This document shows, piece after piece, positions 1 to 5,740 of a stretch of 7,850 nt of DNA (the first letter of the stretch is position 1; the number at the start of each line of letters is the position of its first letter). This stretch comes from Bacillota bacterium. GTDB lineage: Bacteria; Bacillota_I; Bacilli_A; RFN20; CAG-826. The notes beneath the pieces are model-generated. The model was not told where the DNA came from. It ran no database searches and saw only the letters and a program-made list of their open reading frames with translations. The stretch lies in NCBI GenBank assembly GCA_023443485.1, contig JAEZUH010000036.1:1-7850 (forward strand). Direction: 5' to 3'. Both the position numbers and the translations under genes were made by a program.

Positions 1-1
1 C

Positions 2-805
2 ATGGTAAGCGCAGGTGTGACATCCATTAAATATATCGTTGATTTTGGTGGCACATATACTACTACTGTTTATTCAAATTATGTTGTGACCCGCAACTAC
101 TATATTTCACAAGGTTCGACTTACTACAGTATCTATGAAATGGTAAATAATTCGACTTCCCTTTATCCCAACATATTCAATGTATGTGGAGATATAAATA
201 TTCATTTTCTAAATTCTAATTCTTACACTGCCTCTGGAGTTGCGATCTCCTCAACCTACGCAAATGAATCGTCAGTATGCACTCTCTTCTCGTTTGGCAA
301 TACTAGAATTATGTGTTGTGGAGACCTCACAAATACTTCTGCTTCTGGAGGGACTCCAGAAACATACTTGATTGATACCTACGGACCTTCTAGAGAAGGG
401 CTGTGGAGCAATTCGACAACCAATATTGTCAAGGCCAACCATCATTGCAGCAATACTCATGGAAGCAACAGCGATTATTGGATTAATGGTCTTTCTCCTG
501 ATTATGTCGTTATTTCTGCCGCAATCGTAACTGGCAACCGCAGCGAAAACAGCGATAATGTTACGGTCACAAATCATCCAACCGCCGCCTCATTAGCTCG
601 TTATTTAGCGGTCACCGATAATGTTTATTGCAATATCATCAATGGGACGACCCATTATAATTTTGCGACAACAAGCAGCTCACCAGTTTTAACTTTTGAA
701 GCAAGAACAATCAATTATTCATATAATGGAGTCATTGTCAACGCAACATTAGAAAAAGAATACCGCTTTGTGCAGTCTTCCTTTTATTCTCAGCTATATA
801 TTTAA
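2..805 (+). CDS. ComEC/Rec2-like metallo-beta-lactamase-fold protein, C-terminal part
   Basis: The reading frame is open from the left edge, so this is the C-terminal 267 residues of a longer protein. The Met at position 2 is probably internal, because the HxHxDH metal motif expected near the N-terminus of this fold is absent and should lie upstream. The visible order matches the second half of the ComEC-type hydrolase domain: NESSVCTLFSFG (88-99), a beta-strand ending in the metal-binding CCGDL (D108), then ANHHCSNTHGS (145-155), standing where the family has a His-His-Gly-Ser motif. SPDYVVIS (165-172) and NHP (191-193) follow, in the usual positions. In the family the domain is a metal-dependent phosphodiesterase or nuclease, either part of the DNA-uptake channel ComEC or a free-standing secreted protein. 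No membrane segment is visible here, and the Ser/Thr/Asn/Tyr-rich composition suggests an extracellular protein; that is inference. The stop overlaps the convergent CBS gene by 4 bases. The fold call is fairly secure; substrate and role are not. Confidence 0.7.
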   Translation: MVSAGVTSIKYIVDFGGTYTTTVYSNYVVTRNYYISQGSTYYSIYEMVNNSTSLYPNIFNVCGDINIHFLNSNSYTASGVAISSTYANESSVCTLFSFGNTRIMCCGDLTNTSASGGTPETYLIDTYGPSREGLWSNSTTNIVKANHHCSNTHGSNSDYWINGLSPDYVVISAAIVTGNRSENSDNVTVTNHPTAASLARYLAVTDNVYCNIINGTTHYNFATTSSSPVLTFEARTINYSYNGVIVNATLEKEYRFVQSSFYSQLYI

Positions 806-1209
806 TTCCGATTGTTAATTTCTTTAATTAAGTAATCCATCACTGACTTTCGCGTTATGATGCCAATGAAAACCCCTTTATCATCTTCAACGGGGACAAA
901 ATTTTGATTAACAATTAAATCAATTAAATCATTTACATCTTTATCGATGCGAATAGAAGTATTTGATCGATGTGGTTGAATTTCTTTAATGGAAATTTTT
1001 TCGCACATCTCAATGTTCAGATTTTTCCCTTTGATAAACCACAAGAGGTCGCTCGTCGACAATGTTTCAACATAACGACCATCTTTGTCGATAACTGGAA
1101 TTGATGAATAACGGTGGTGTTCCATTTTTTCTAGAGCCTGCCTCACTGAAAAAGTGTCATGTAGATATTCCACATTATTTTTAGGAGTTAAAAAGAACAA
1201 TACGTTCAT
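802..1209 (-). CDS. Two-CBS-domain protein (CbpB/DarB-like architecture)
   Basis: This 135-residue protein consists almost entirely of a CBS pair, the Bateman module that binds adenine nucleotides. CBS1 covers about residues 11-60, with RQALEKMEHHRYSSIPVID (23-41) and the TSDLLWFIK end. CBS2 covers about 72-130, with NFVPVEDDKGVFIGIITRKSV (103-123). The second repeat resembles the end of the Bacillus c-di-AMP receptor DarB/CbpB (YkuL), which makes a nucleotide-sensing role plausible. The N-terminal MNVLFFLTPK is typical of a separate Bacillota family of stand-alone CBS proteins, so the ligand is not settled. I start at the ATG at 1209-1207. An in-frame TTG two codons upstream (1215-1213) would add two residues, but it lies immediately next to the -10 box and would fall upstream of the predicted transcript start. 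No Shine-Dalgarno sequence is visible, consistent with leaderless translation. No effector domain is attached, so it would act through a protein partner. Confidence 0.85.
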   Translation of the reverse strand: MNVLFFLTPKNNVEYLHDTFSVRQALEKMEHHRYSSIPVIDKDGRYVETLSTSDLLWFIKGKNLNIEMCEKISIKEIQPHRSNTSIRIDKDVNDLIDLIVNQNFVPVEDDKGVFIGIITRKSVMDYLIKEINNRN

Positions 1210-1215
1210 AAGCAA

Positions 1216-1244
1216 AGTATATCACTTTTTATTATCATCACCAA
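1216..1244 (-). promoter_or_regulatory. Promoter of the CBS-domain gene (leaderless)
   Basis: Read on the minus strand, TTGGTG (1244-1239) is followed by a 17-base spacer and TATACT (1221-1216). Only six bases (1215-1210) separate the -10 box from the ATG, so the expected +1 falls on or next to the A of the start codon. The -10 matches consensus at 5 of 6 positions and the -35 at 3 of 6. The geometry and the lack of a ribosome binding site support each other. Confidence 0.55.
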
Positions 1245-1313
1245 TATCGAGGTTGGTATATTTGGGAAAGATGTTTTTAATACGCTTGTATTCTTTTTAA
1301 GAGAAATAACCTT

Positions 1314-1319
1314 TATAAT
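1314..1319 (+). promoter_or_regulatory. Candidate -10 box for the phosphopantetheinyl transferase gene
   Basis: TATAAT matches consensus perfectly and would give a leader of about 50 bases before the ATG at 1378. No good -35 element lies at 16-18 bases. A second, weaker -10-like TAAAAT (1361-1366) lies closer to the start. The AGAAG just before the ATG (1366-1370, seven-base gap) can serve as a weak ribosome binding site. Confidence 0.3.
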
Positions 1320-1377
1320 TGTATTGATTTCCATAACGAAATTGAATGGTACGAAATTACTAAAATAGAAGCAAAAA

Positions 1378-2046
1378 ATGAACCAGTGTAATGTTTATAT
1401 AGCAAAATACCCATTTTCTTTCAAAGAAGATATTTATTGTCATCTTAGGAAAGAAGAAATTGAAAAATGCCGCAATTCTGATGTTAAAGAACAAAAATTC
1501 TATGTTTGGAAACTACTTGAATATGCGTTATTCGATACCTTTGGTCTTGAGAAAAGCATACTTAATTTTCAAAAAAAGAATAACGGTAAATGGATTCTTG
1601 ATGGATACTTTTTTTCACTTTCTCACAGCGGAAATATCGTTGTGGTAGCGGTTAGTGATTCTCCTATTGGAGTCGATATTCAAAAAATTAAGAAAATTGA
1701 AGATGCGAGTAAATTTAAGGCAGTCATTTTTTCGGAAAAGGAAAAATCTAAGTATCGGAATGTTAATGACGAACAACTCATGCAAATTTGGTCTTTGAAG
1801 GAATGTTCTTTTAAGAAAAGCAATGATTCAAATTTTGCACCAAACCATTATGAAATAGACACTCTTTCACGATATAACTCCCTAAGGTTAGAAAGTCAAA
1901 AAGACAAGTATATACTTTCAACTCTATGCGACCGGATAAAGGATGTGAAATATTATTCTTTATTTGACGATTTCAAATTGCAGGAAATGGGAAAATCTGT
2001 TTTCGTTCCCATTGTTTGTTTACATAGCGAAAATAACTCTATTTAA
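1378..2046 (+). CDS. Sfp-type 4'-phosphopantetheinyl transferase
   Basis: The 222-residue product transfers the phosphopantetheine arm of CoA onto a serine of a carrier protein, turning apo- into holo-ACP or PCP. The family's three motif blocks appear in order: NNGKW (68-72), FFSLSHSG (78-85, catalytic-region H83), PIGVDIQKI (96-104, metal-binding D100) and WSLKECSFKK (138-147, E142 and K146). The length is normal for the two-lobed Sfp class and about twice that of AcpS. One odd point is Gln102 where Sfp has a Glu (GVDIE) that helps bind magnesium; some active members of the superfamily also lack that Glu, so activity is not excluded. No synthase or carrier-protein gene is nearby, so the partner is unknown. 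The stop overlaps the convergent rbsK by 8 bases. The ATG is preceded by a weak AGAAG site. Confidence 0.88.
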   Translation: MNQCNVYIAKYPFSFKEDIYCHLRKEEIEKCRNSDVKEQKFYVWKLLEYALFDTFGLEKSILNFQKKNNGKWILDGYFFSLSHSGNIVVVAVSDSPIGVDIQKIKKIEDASKFKAVIFSEKEKSKYRNVNDEQLMQIWSLKECSFKKSNDSNFAPNHYEIDTLSRYNSLRLESQKDKYILSTLCDRIKDVKYYSLFDDFKLQEMGKSVFVPIVCLHSENNSI

Positions 2047-2926
2047 TATCTTCCAATTTTGGCAATGAAACGATTGCACCTTTTCGAGTTACCGTTATTG
2101 CACTGCAACGGTTAGCGAACTCCATAGCTTCTTTAATACATTTTTCTTGACTTAATGCAGTAACGAAAGCACCTAGAAAACTATCTCCGGCAGCAGTTGT
2201 GTCTATGGCATCAACTTTCATTGGCGCGATTTTTAATTGAGTTTCTCTATTGATAAAAAGGGATCCGTTTTTCCCAAGTGTGACAATAAGATTCTTTAAA
2301 CCCTTTTTAAAAAGTGGTTTAGCCATTTCTAAATAATCATCATTTTGTTTGGTACCAAAACAAGCAAGTTCGTGTTCGTTTGGAACAAAATAATCGATAA
2401 AAGGAAAAACATCATCGGGCAATTCATGATAAGGAGCCGGGTTAAGAATGGTGGTTATACCTAATTCTTTTGCTTTTTTTAAAGCGAAGCAAACAGTATC
2501 AATCGGATTTTCTAATTGAATAAGAAGATACTTTGTATCTTTCTCTTTATCAAAAATAAACTCAATGTCATCTTTTGTGATATCCATGTTTGCGCCTGGT
2601 ACTATGATTATTCGGTTTTCTTTTGTGAAGGTATCTAGAGTAATACTGGCTACTCCAGTTTGTTTGGTTGACCTTTTTAAAATGCCTCTAATACCCAATG
2701 ATTTGAGAAAGGAAGAAATATAATCACCATTTTGATCCTTTCCAACAGAACCAAAAAATGTCACATCTCCACCAAGGAAAAAAGCAGCACAAGCTTGATT
2801 AGCGCCCTTTCCTCCCACGTTAGATAAGAATGATTCCCCAAAAACAGTTGTTCCTGGACCAGGAAGGACTTTGGTATATGTCACATTGTCAATGCTCAAA
2901 GAGCCAATAACTAGAATTTTACTCAT
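2039..2926 (-). CDS. rbsK: Ribokinase
   Basis: This 295-residue PfkB-family sugar kinase makes ribose 5-phosphate from ribose and ATP in the cytoplasm. The family signatures are clear: an N-terminal strand with SLSIDNV (9-15) at the sugar site, GGKGANQA (38-45), NPAP (162-165), PNEHE (182-186), and IDTTAAGDSFLGAF (241-254) forming the anion hole, with D248 as catalytic base. Most ribokinases have DTTGAGD; the Ala here is a mild change. The start is well fixed by AAGGAG (2940-2935), eight bases before the ATG. It is the last gene of the pepT-nucleoside hydrolase-rbsK operon and overlaps the hydrolase frame by 8 bases, which suggests translational coupling. Another PfkB sugar specificity, such as deoxyribose, cannot be excluded from sequence, but the ribose-releasing neighbour supports ribose. 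Confidence 0.92.
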   Translation of the reverse strand: MSKILVIGSLSIDNVTYTKVLPGPGTTVFGESFLSNVGGKGANQACAAFFLGGDVTFFGSVGKDQNGDYISSFLKSLGIRGILKRSTKQTGVASITLDTFTKENRIIIVPGANMDITKDDIEFIFDKEKDTKYLLIQLENPIDTVCFALKKAKELGITTILNPAPYHELPDDVFPFIDYFVPNEHELACFGTKQNDDYLEMAKPLFKKGLKNLIVTLGKNGSLFINRETQLKIAPMKVDAIDTTAAGDSFLGAFVTALSQEKCIKEAMEFANRCSAITVTRKGAIVSLPKLEDIK

Positions 2927-3203
2927 GATATTTGCTCCTTAAACAATTAAAAATTAATTTCCAAAACCTCTTGACGACAATATCCATTCCCACGAGACAA
3001 TTTTTTGGGGCATGTAGATAATCAAATACATCGCAGTTTGTTCTGCCGTGACTAGTGCTGTGGGATATATCAATTTCGACATTCATATTTTGAAAATTAA
3101 CTAAAGAGTCATCAATTAAAGAAGCGACTGTTACTGGATCATGGAGAGGAGCCCCATCTATGTGAAAAGTTTTTCTTTGATTATCCAAAAAAACGCGCAT
3201 CAA
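2919..3203 (-). CDS. C-terminal fragment of the nucleoside hydrolase
   Basis: These 94 codons continue in the same frame directly after the TAA, beginning TTG ATG. They encode the GAPLHDPVTVASLID segment, followed by SHGRTNCDVFDY and a closing VGMDIVVKRFWKLIF block, which is how complete nucleoside hydrolases end. The reading frame is intact to its natural stop at 2921-2919, which overlaps the rbsK start. The adjacent TTG or ATG could in principle allow a ribosome finishing at the TAA to restart, but there is no Shine-Dalgarno sequence in front. A two-piece enzyme is possible but unproven; a dead remnant is as likely. Confidence 0.45.
   Translation of the reverse strand: MMRVFLDNQRKTFHIDGAPLHDPVTVASLIDDSLVNFQNMNVEIDISHSTSHGRTNCDVFDYLHAPKNCLVGMDIVVKRFWKLIFNCLRSKYHE
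2935..2940 (-). promoter_or_regulatory. Ribosome binding site of rbsK
   Basis: AAGGAG, read on the minus strand, lies eight bases before the ATG at 2926. It sits inside the last codons of the nucleoside hydrolase, so rbsK can be translated independently even if ribosomes leave at the upstream premature TAA. Confidence 0.8.
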
Positions 3204-3854
3204 TTAAGCGAAGAAAATTGATTTTTTATTTCCGATGGCAAAAGCTCTATTAATGATTTCATCTGTCACTAAAACCTTTCGAGTTACATTCAAGCCAATC
3301 ATTTTGATTGGAACTCCGGAATGCATAACAATATGAGCGGCCTCAGCATCCACCAAAATATTAAATTCAGCGGCCGGAGAAACATTGCCGTTATCAACGG
3401 ATCCGCCCATAAAAATAATCTCTTTGATATGTTGAGCAATTTGAGGTTTTAACCTCAGTGCTAATGCTAGATTAGTCATTGGACCTGTTGTCACGACAGT
3501 AACATCTTCATTATTTGATAACAAATCGGCAATAAGACTTGAACCATTTCTAGTGTCAAATTTTACTTCATACTTTGGAAAATCAAAACCATCTAGGCCA
3601 CTTTTGCCATGAACTTCTTCACAAATCATTGGTTCACTGACCAATGGATGAGAACACCCTATTGCAATCGGAACATTTATATCGAAATAGCGGCAGATAT
3701 TTAAGGCGTTTCGAGAAGTTTTTTCAATCGTTTGGTTTCCCGATGAAACTGAAACACCCAGAAGCTTAATCTTTGGAGAACATGCAGCTAAGAGAAGGGC
3801 TATTGCATCATCGTGTCCCGGATCGCAATCAATAATTATTTTTTTCTTTTCCAT
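3204..3854 (-). CDS. N-terminal fragment of the nucleoside hydrolase
   Basis: Ordinary translation would yield these 216 residues, ending ...KSIFFA. The fragment holds three of the calcium-site Asp residues and most of the ribose-binding residues, but it lacks the His-Asp-Pro segment. That segment contributes both a calcium ligand and a base-contacting His in characterised members of the family. Alone, the fragment is therefore expected to be inactive or unstable. The sequence up to the stop shows no other damage, which points to a recent lesion if it is one. Confidence 0.6.
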   Translation of the reverse strand: MEKKKIIIDCDPGHDDAIALLLAACSPKIKLLGVSVSSGNQTIEKTSRNALNICRYFDINVPIAIGCSHPLVSEPMICEEVHGKSGLDGFDFPKYEVKFDTRNGSSLIADLLSNNEDVTVVTTGPMTNLALALRLKPQIAQHIKEIIFMGGSVDNGNVSPAAEFNILVDAEAAHIVMHSGVPIKMIGLNVTRKVLVTDEIINRAFAIGNKKSIFFA

Positions 3855-3857
3855 TGT

Positions 3858-5051
3858 TTATAACCTCATCATGTCAATTACGACATCAATCATTTTTTCG
3901 TATTCTTGAATTACGAGATATTCATACCGTCCGTGGTGGTTGTAACTTCCTGTGCCGAGATTAGGAGTCACTAATCCCATTTTTGAGAAAGTTGCTCCAT
4001 CGGTTCCTCCTCTGATTTTGGTGCTTCTAGGAGTTATTCCGTTTTTTAGCAGAGATTTTTTAGCAAGTTCAACTGGGCGAGGATCTTTTTCGACATAAGG
4101 TTTCATATTTTCATATTGCCTTTTTATTTCAACATCAACGGAAATTTTTGGGTATTCCTTTTTAATATTGCTAACTATTTCATTTATTAATGAAATTCTT
4201 TGCTGCAATTTGAGCTCATCAAAGTCACGTAAAATCATATCTAATTCAGCAGACTCGCTTGTGCCATTGAGACTATTAATATGCCAGTAGCCTTCATCCT
4301 CATTTGCATCAAAAGGCGTTTCATTGGAAGGGAAAGAGGAAATTATTTCATTCAAAATCAATATAGCGTTGATTAAAGTGTTCTTCCCTTCTCCGGGATG
4401 AACTGCCACTCCACGAACAAAGATTTTCGCTGATGCTGCATTAAAATTTTCGTAATCTATGCAATCAATATGACTGCCATCAATGGTCACAGCGTAATCG
4501 GCACTCATTTTCGCTAAATCAAAATGAGCTGATCCCAAACCGATTTCTTCATCGGGAGTAAAAGCAACCGAAATGTTTTTATGTTTTATCGAAGGATTTT
4601 TATAGAAATATTCTAAAGCGGACATAATGATGGCAATTCCAGCCTTATCATCCGCTCCTAGTAAGGATTCCCCGTTTGTGACGACTAAATCTTTACCAAT
4701 ATGTTTCAAGAGGTCGGGAAATTGTTTAGCTGATAGAACATATTTGTCATTGAGGTGAATGTCTTTTCCATCGTACTTTTCAATAATTGTCGGCTGACAA
4801 TTTGCATCAGTAACTTCTAAAGCGGTATCAACATGTGCATTAAAACCAACTCGGTCTCCTTCTCCGGACAAGTGAGCATAAACAACACCATACTCATCAA
4901 TATAGGCATCAGCAAGGCCTAACTCCTTCAGCTCTTTTACAAGTAAAGAAGAAAGATTCTTCTGTTTTTCAGTGGAAGGAATGGTTGTGCTAGTATCATC
5001 AGCTTGTGTATCAATCTGGGCATATCGTATAAATCGTTGAATATTTTTCAT
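3858..5051 (-). CDS. pepT: Peptidase T (tripeptide aminopeptidase, M20B)
   Basis: The product is a cytoplasmic di-zinc aminopeptidase that removes the N-terminal residue from tripeptides. From the chosen start it has 397 residues, close to the roughly 405-410 usual for PepT. Metal-ligand motifs are in place: NAHVDTA (H73, D75), LLGADDKAGIA (131-140, D134), FTPDEEIG (164-171, E168/E169), TIDGS (189-193, D191), and the C-terminal RGGTDGATFS (347-356) with GTGSYNHHGRYEY (366-378, His ligand at 372/373). NFNAASA and HPGEGKNTLINA, in the dimerisation lid region, are also typical. The frame extends nine codons upstream to 5078, but the ATG at 5051 has GAGG five bases before it and gives the normal N-terminus MKNIQRFIRYAQIDTQ, so I use it. 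It heads the operon with the nucleoside hydrolase (three-base gap) and rbsK. Confidence 0.93.
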   Translation of the reverse strand: MKNIQRFIRYAQIDTQADDTSTTIPSTEKQKNLSSLLVKELKELGLADAYIDEYGVVYAHLSGEGDRVGFNAHVDTALEVTDANCQPTIIEKYDGKDIHLNDKYVLSAKQFPDLLKHIGKDLVVTNGESLLGADDKAGIAIIMSALEYFYKNPSIKHKNISVAFTPDEEIGLGSAHFDLAKMSADYAVTIDGSHIDCIDYENFNAASAKIFVRGVAVHPGEGKNTLINAILILNEIISSFPSNETPFDANEDEGYWHINSLNGTSESAELDMILRDFDELKLQQRISLINEIVSNIKKEYPKISVDVEIKRQYENMKPYVEKDPRPVELAKKSLLKNGITPRSTKIRGGTDGATFSKMGLVTPNLGTGSYNHHGRYEYLVIQEYEKMIDVVIDMMRL

Positions 5052-5068
5052 AAAAACCTCGTATATAA

Positions 5069-5074
5069 ATACTA
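5069..5074 (-). promoter_or_regulatory. Candidate extended -10 promoter of the pepT operon
   Basis: Read on the minus strand, TAGTAT is preceded by TGC, giving an extended -10 (TGn) that can work without a strong -35. No good TTGACA-like element lies 17 bases upstream; that position is occupied by part of the palindrome at 5091-5104. The expected leader before the pepT ATG is about 10-12 bases and would still contain its GAGG. Confidence 0.4.
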
Positions 5075-5090
5075 GCACAATTAGAAAGAG

Positions 5091-5104
5091 TTTCTTTAAA
5101 GAAA
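5091..5104. repeat. Perfect 14-bp palindrome between divergent promoters
   Basis: TTTCTTTAAAGAAA is its own reverse complement. It lies between the pepT -10 (5069-5074) and the -35 of the opposing operon (5112-5117), where a dimeric repressor could act on both. The sequence is AT-rich, so chance is a real alternative, and no regulator gene lies alongside. Confidence 0.4.
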
Positions 5105-5111
5105 ATCCTAT

Positions 5112-5139
5112 TTGTTAAATCAACGAAATGACATATAAT
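5112..5139 (+). promoter_or_regulatory. Promoter of the kinase-like-prs-queT-tgt operon
   Basis: TTGTTA (5112-5117, 4 of 6 consensus) is separated by 16 bases from a perfect TATAAT (5134-5139). The ATG at 5149 is nine bases after the -10 box, so transcription should start within about three bases of the start codon. This makes the in-frame ATG at 5128, which lies upstream of the -10, an unlikely start. Confidence 0.6.
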
Positions 5140-5148
5140 AATTGCGTT

Positions 5149-5736
5149 ATGAATCAACAAATTGAAATTAAGCGAAAAATCTTCGAGGTGATTGAATCTC
5201 TCGGAGAGCGTAGCAAAAAAGTAACTCGCAAAAACAGGACATTTTTTCTAAAAGATTTCGGGGAAGACGTCGAAGGTTACGAAAGATATGTGAACTCCGC
5301 TCATAAATTGTCTGTCTCCGGCATTCTTTCACCTAAAATCTATTGTCACGAGAAAAAAACTCATATCGTTGTCGAAGACTTTATTCCCGGACCGACCGTT
5401 CTTGAAGTTCTCTTAGAGAATGATTTACCAGAAGAATACTTTCCAGCTATTTTTATTGACAACTGGTATATGAAAAGTGCCAAGATTCTTTTAAGCTTTG
5501 ATCCAATGAATTATAAATTTTATGAAAATAAGTTGTATTATTTACCTCAAATTTACGATAACTATGATGAGAAAAAAACTTTCGAAAAAGCTGGAATTTG
5601 GTATTGGTTCTATTGTCGCGAATTCACAAAATACTTAGATGCCAAAGGAATTGCGATTGATCAAAAAAGAGCTGATATAGAACAGTCTTATATCAACAAA
5701 AAAATTGCTTTAACTGTGGTTAAACACTATCGCTAA
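5149..5736 (+). CDS. Protein of unknown function with weak resemblance to aminoglycoside-phosphotransferase-type kinases
   Basis: I cannot name this 195-residue protein. The first half reads like the small lobe of a protein-kinase-like fold: RTFFLKDFG (30-38) with K35 where the ATP-binding Lys would sit, E45 on a following helix, and a strand-hinge segment THIVVEDFIPGPTVLEVL (71-88) resembling the EyI-G-t pattern of the APH/choline kinase group. Later, DPMNYKFYENKLYYL (118-132) resembles the catalytic-loop region of such proteins, but no clear HxD catalytic site or Asp-Phe-Gly-like metal Asp is visible. The protein is also shorter than a full kinase. It may be a pseudokinase or a minimal family. 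No signal peptide or membrane segment is seen. I chose the ATG at 5149 because the promoter -10 ends nine bases before it; the ATG at 5128 would add seven residues. It precedes prs by four bases, so the two are probably co-expressed. Confidence 0.6.
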   Translation: MNQQIEIKRKIFEVIESLGERSKKVTRKNRTFFLKDFGEDVEGYERYVNSAHKLSVSGILSPKIYCHEKKTHIVVEDFIPGPTVLEVLLENDLPEEYFPAIFIDNWYMKSAKILLSFDPMNYKFYENKLYYLPQIYDNYDEKKTFEKAGIWYWFYCREFTKYLDAKGIAIDQKRADIEQSYINKKIALTVVKHYR

Positions 5737-5740
5737 TTTT

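Larger units (their letters stand above)
1210..1377. other. Divergent intergenic region between the CBS gene and the phosphopantetheinyl transferase gene
   Basis: This 168-base AT-rich spacer contains the CBS-gene promoter at its left end and a perfect TATAAT (1314-1319) on the plus strand. The -35 candidate for that TATAAT (TTCTTT, 1291-1296, 17-base spacer) is poor. A 5-bp hairpin, ACCAA (1240-1244) with TTGGT (1253-1257), overlaps the minus-strand -35; it is too weak to call an operator. I see no RNA gene or coding frame of note here. Confidence 0.5.
2919..3854 (-). pseudogene. Inosine-uridine-type nucleoside hydrolase interrupted by an in-frame stop
   Basis: The whole span is one reading frame of 312 codons, the normal length for this family. 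It reads as a complete nucleoside hydrolase except for a TAA at 3206-3204 (codon 217). The enzyme splits the N-glycosidic bond of ribonucleosides to give base and free ribose. Upstream of the stop are the calcium-site motif DCDPGHDDA (D11, D15, D16), N40, HGKSGLDG (82-89), TTGPMTNLA (122-130), and EFNILVD (163-169). Downstream is GAPLHDP with H238 and D239, the family's base-binding His and a calcium-site Asp. The ATG at 3854 is three bases after the pepT stop, with a GAGG nine bases upstream. Since no base is gained or lost, a single substitution such as CAA to TAA would explain it. It could be a recent pseudogene, a strain variant, a sequencing error, or a gene decoded by readthrough or restart. 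Confidence 0.75.

Noticed and set aside
272..577. Minus-strand open frame of about 100 codons inside the MBL-fold gene
   Set aside because: No recognisable motif and no ribosome binding site; it lies opposite a conserved domain and is a shadow of it.
1240..1257. Small inverted repeat ACCAA/TTGGT as an operator or terminator
   Set aside because: Only 5 bp with an 8-base loop and no T-run; easily expected by chance.
3204..3206. TAA as a recoded sense codon (alternative genetic code)
   Set aside because: The MBL-fold, CBS, transferase, pepT, kinase-like and prs genes all end normally at TAA, so it works as a stop here.
5052..5078. Nine-codon N-terminal extension of pepT
   Set aside because: The ATG at 5051 has GAGG at a suitable distance and matches the usual PepT N-terminus. 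The extension would overlap the predicted -10 box.
5128..5148. Earlier ATG at 5128 as the start of the kinase-like gene
   Set aside because: The TATAAT at 5134-5139 would lie inside the coding region, and no ribosome binding site precedes 5128.
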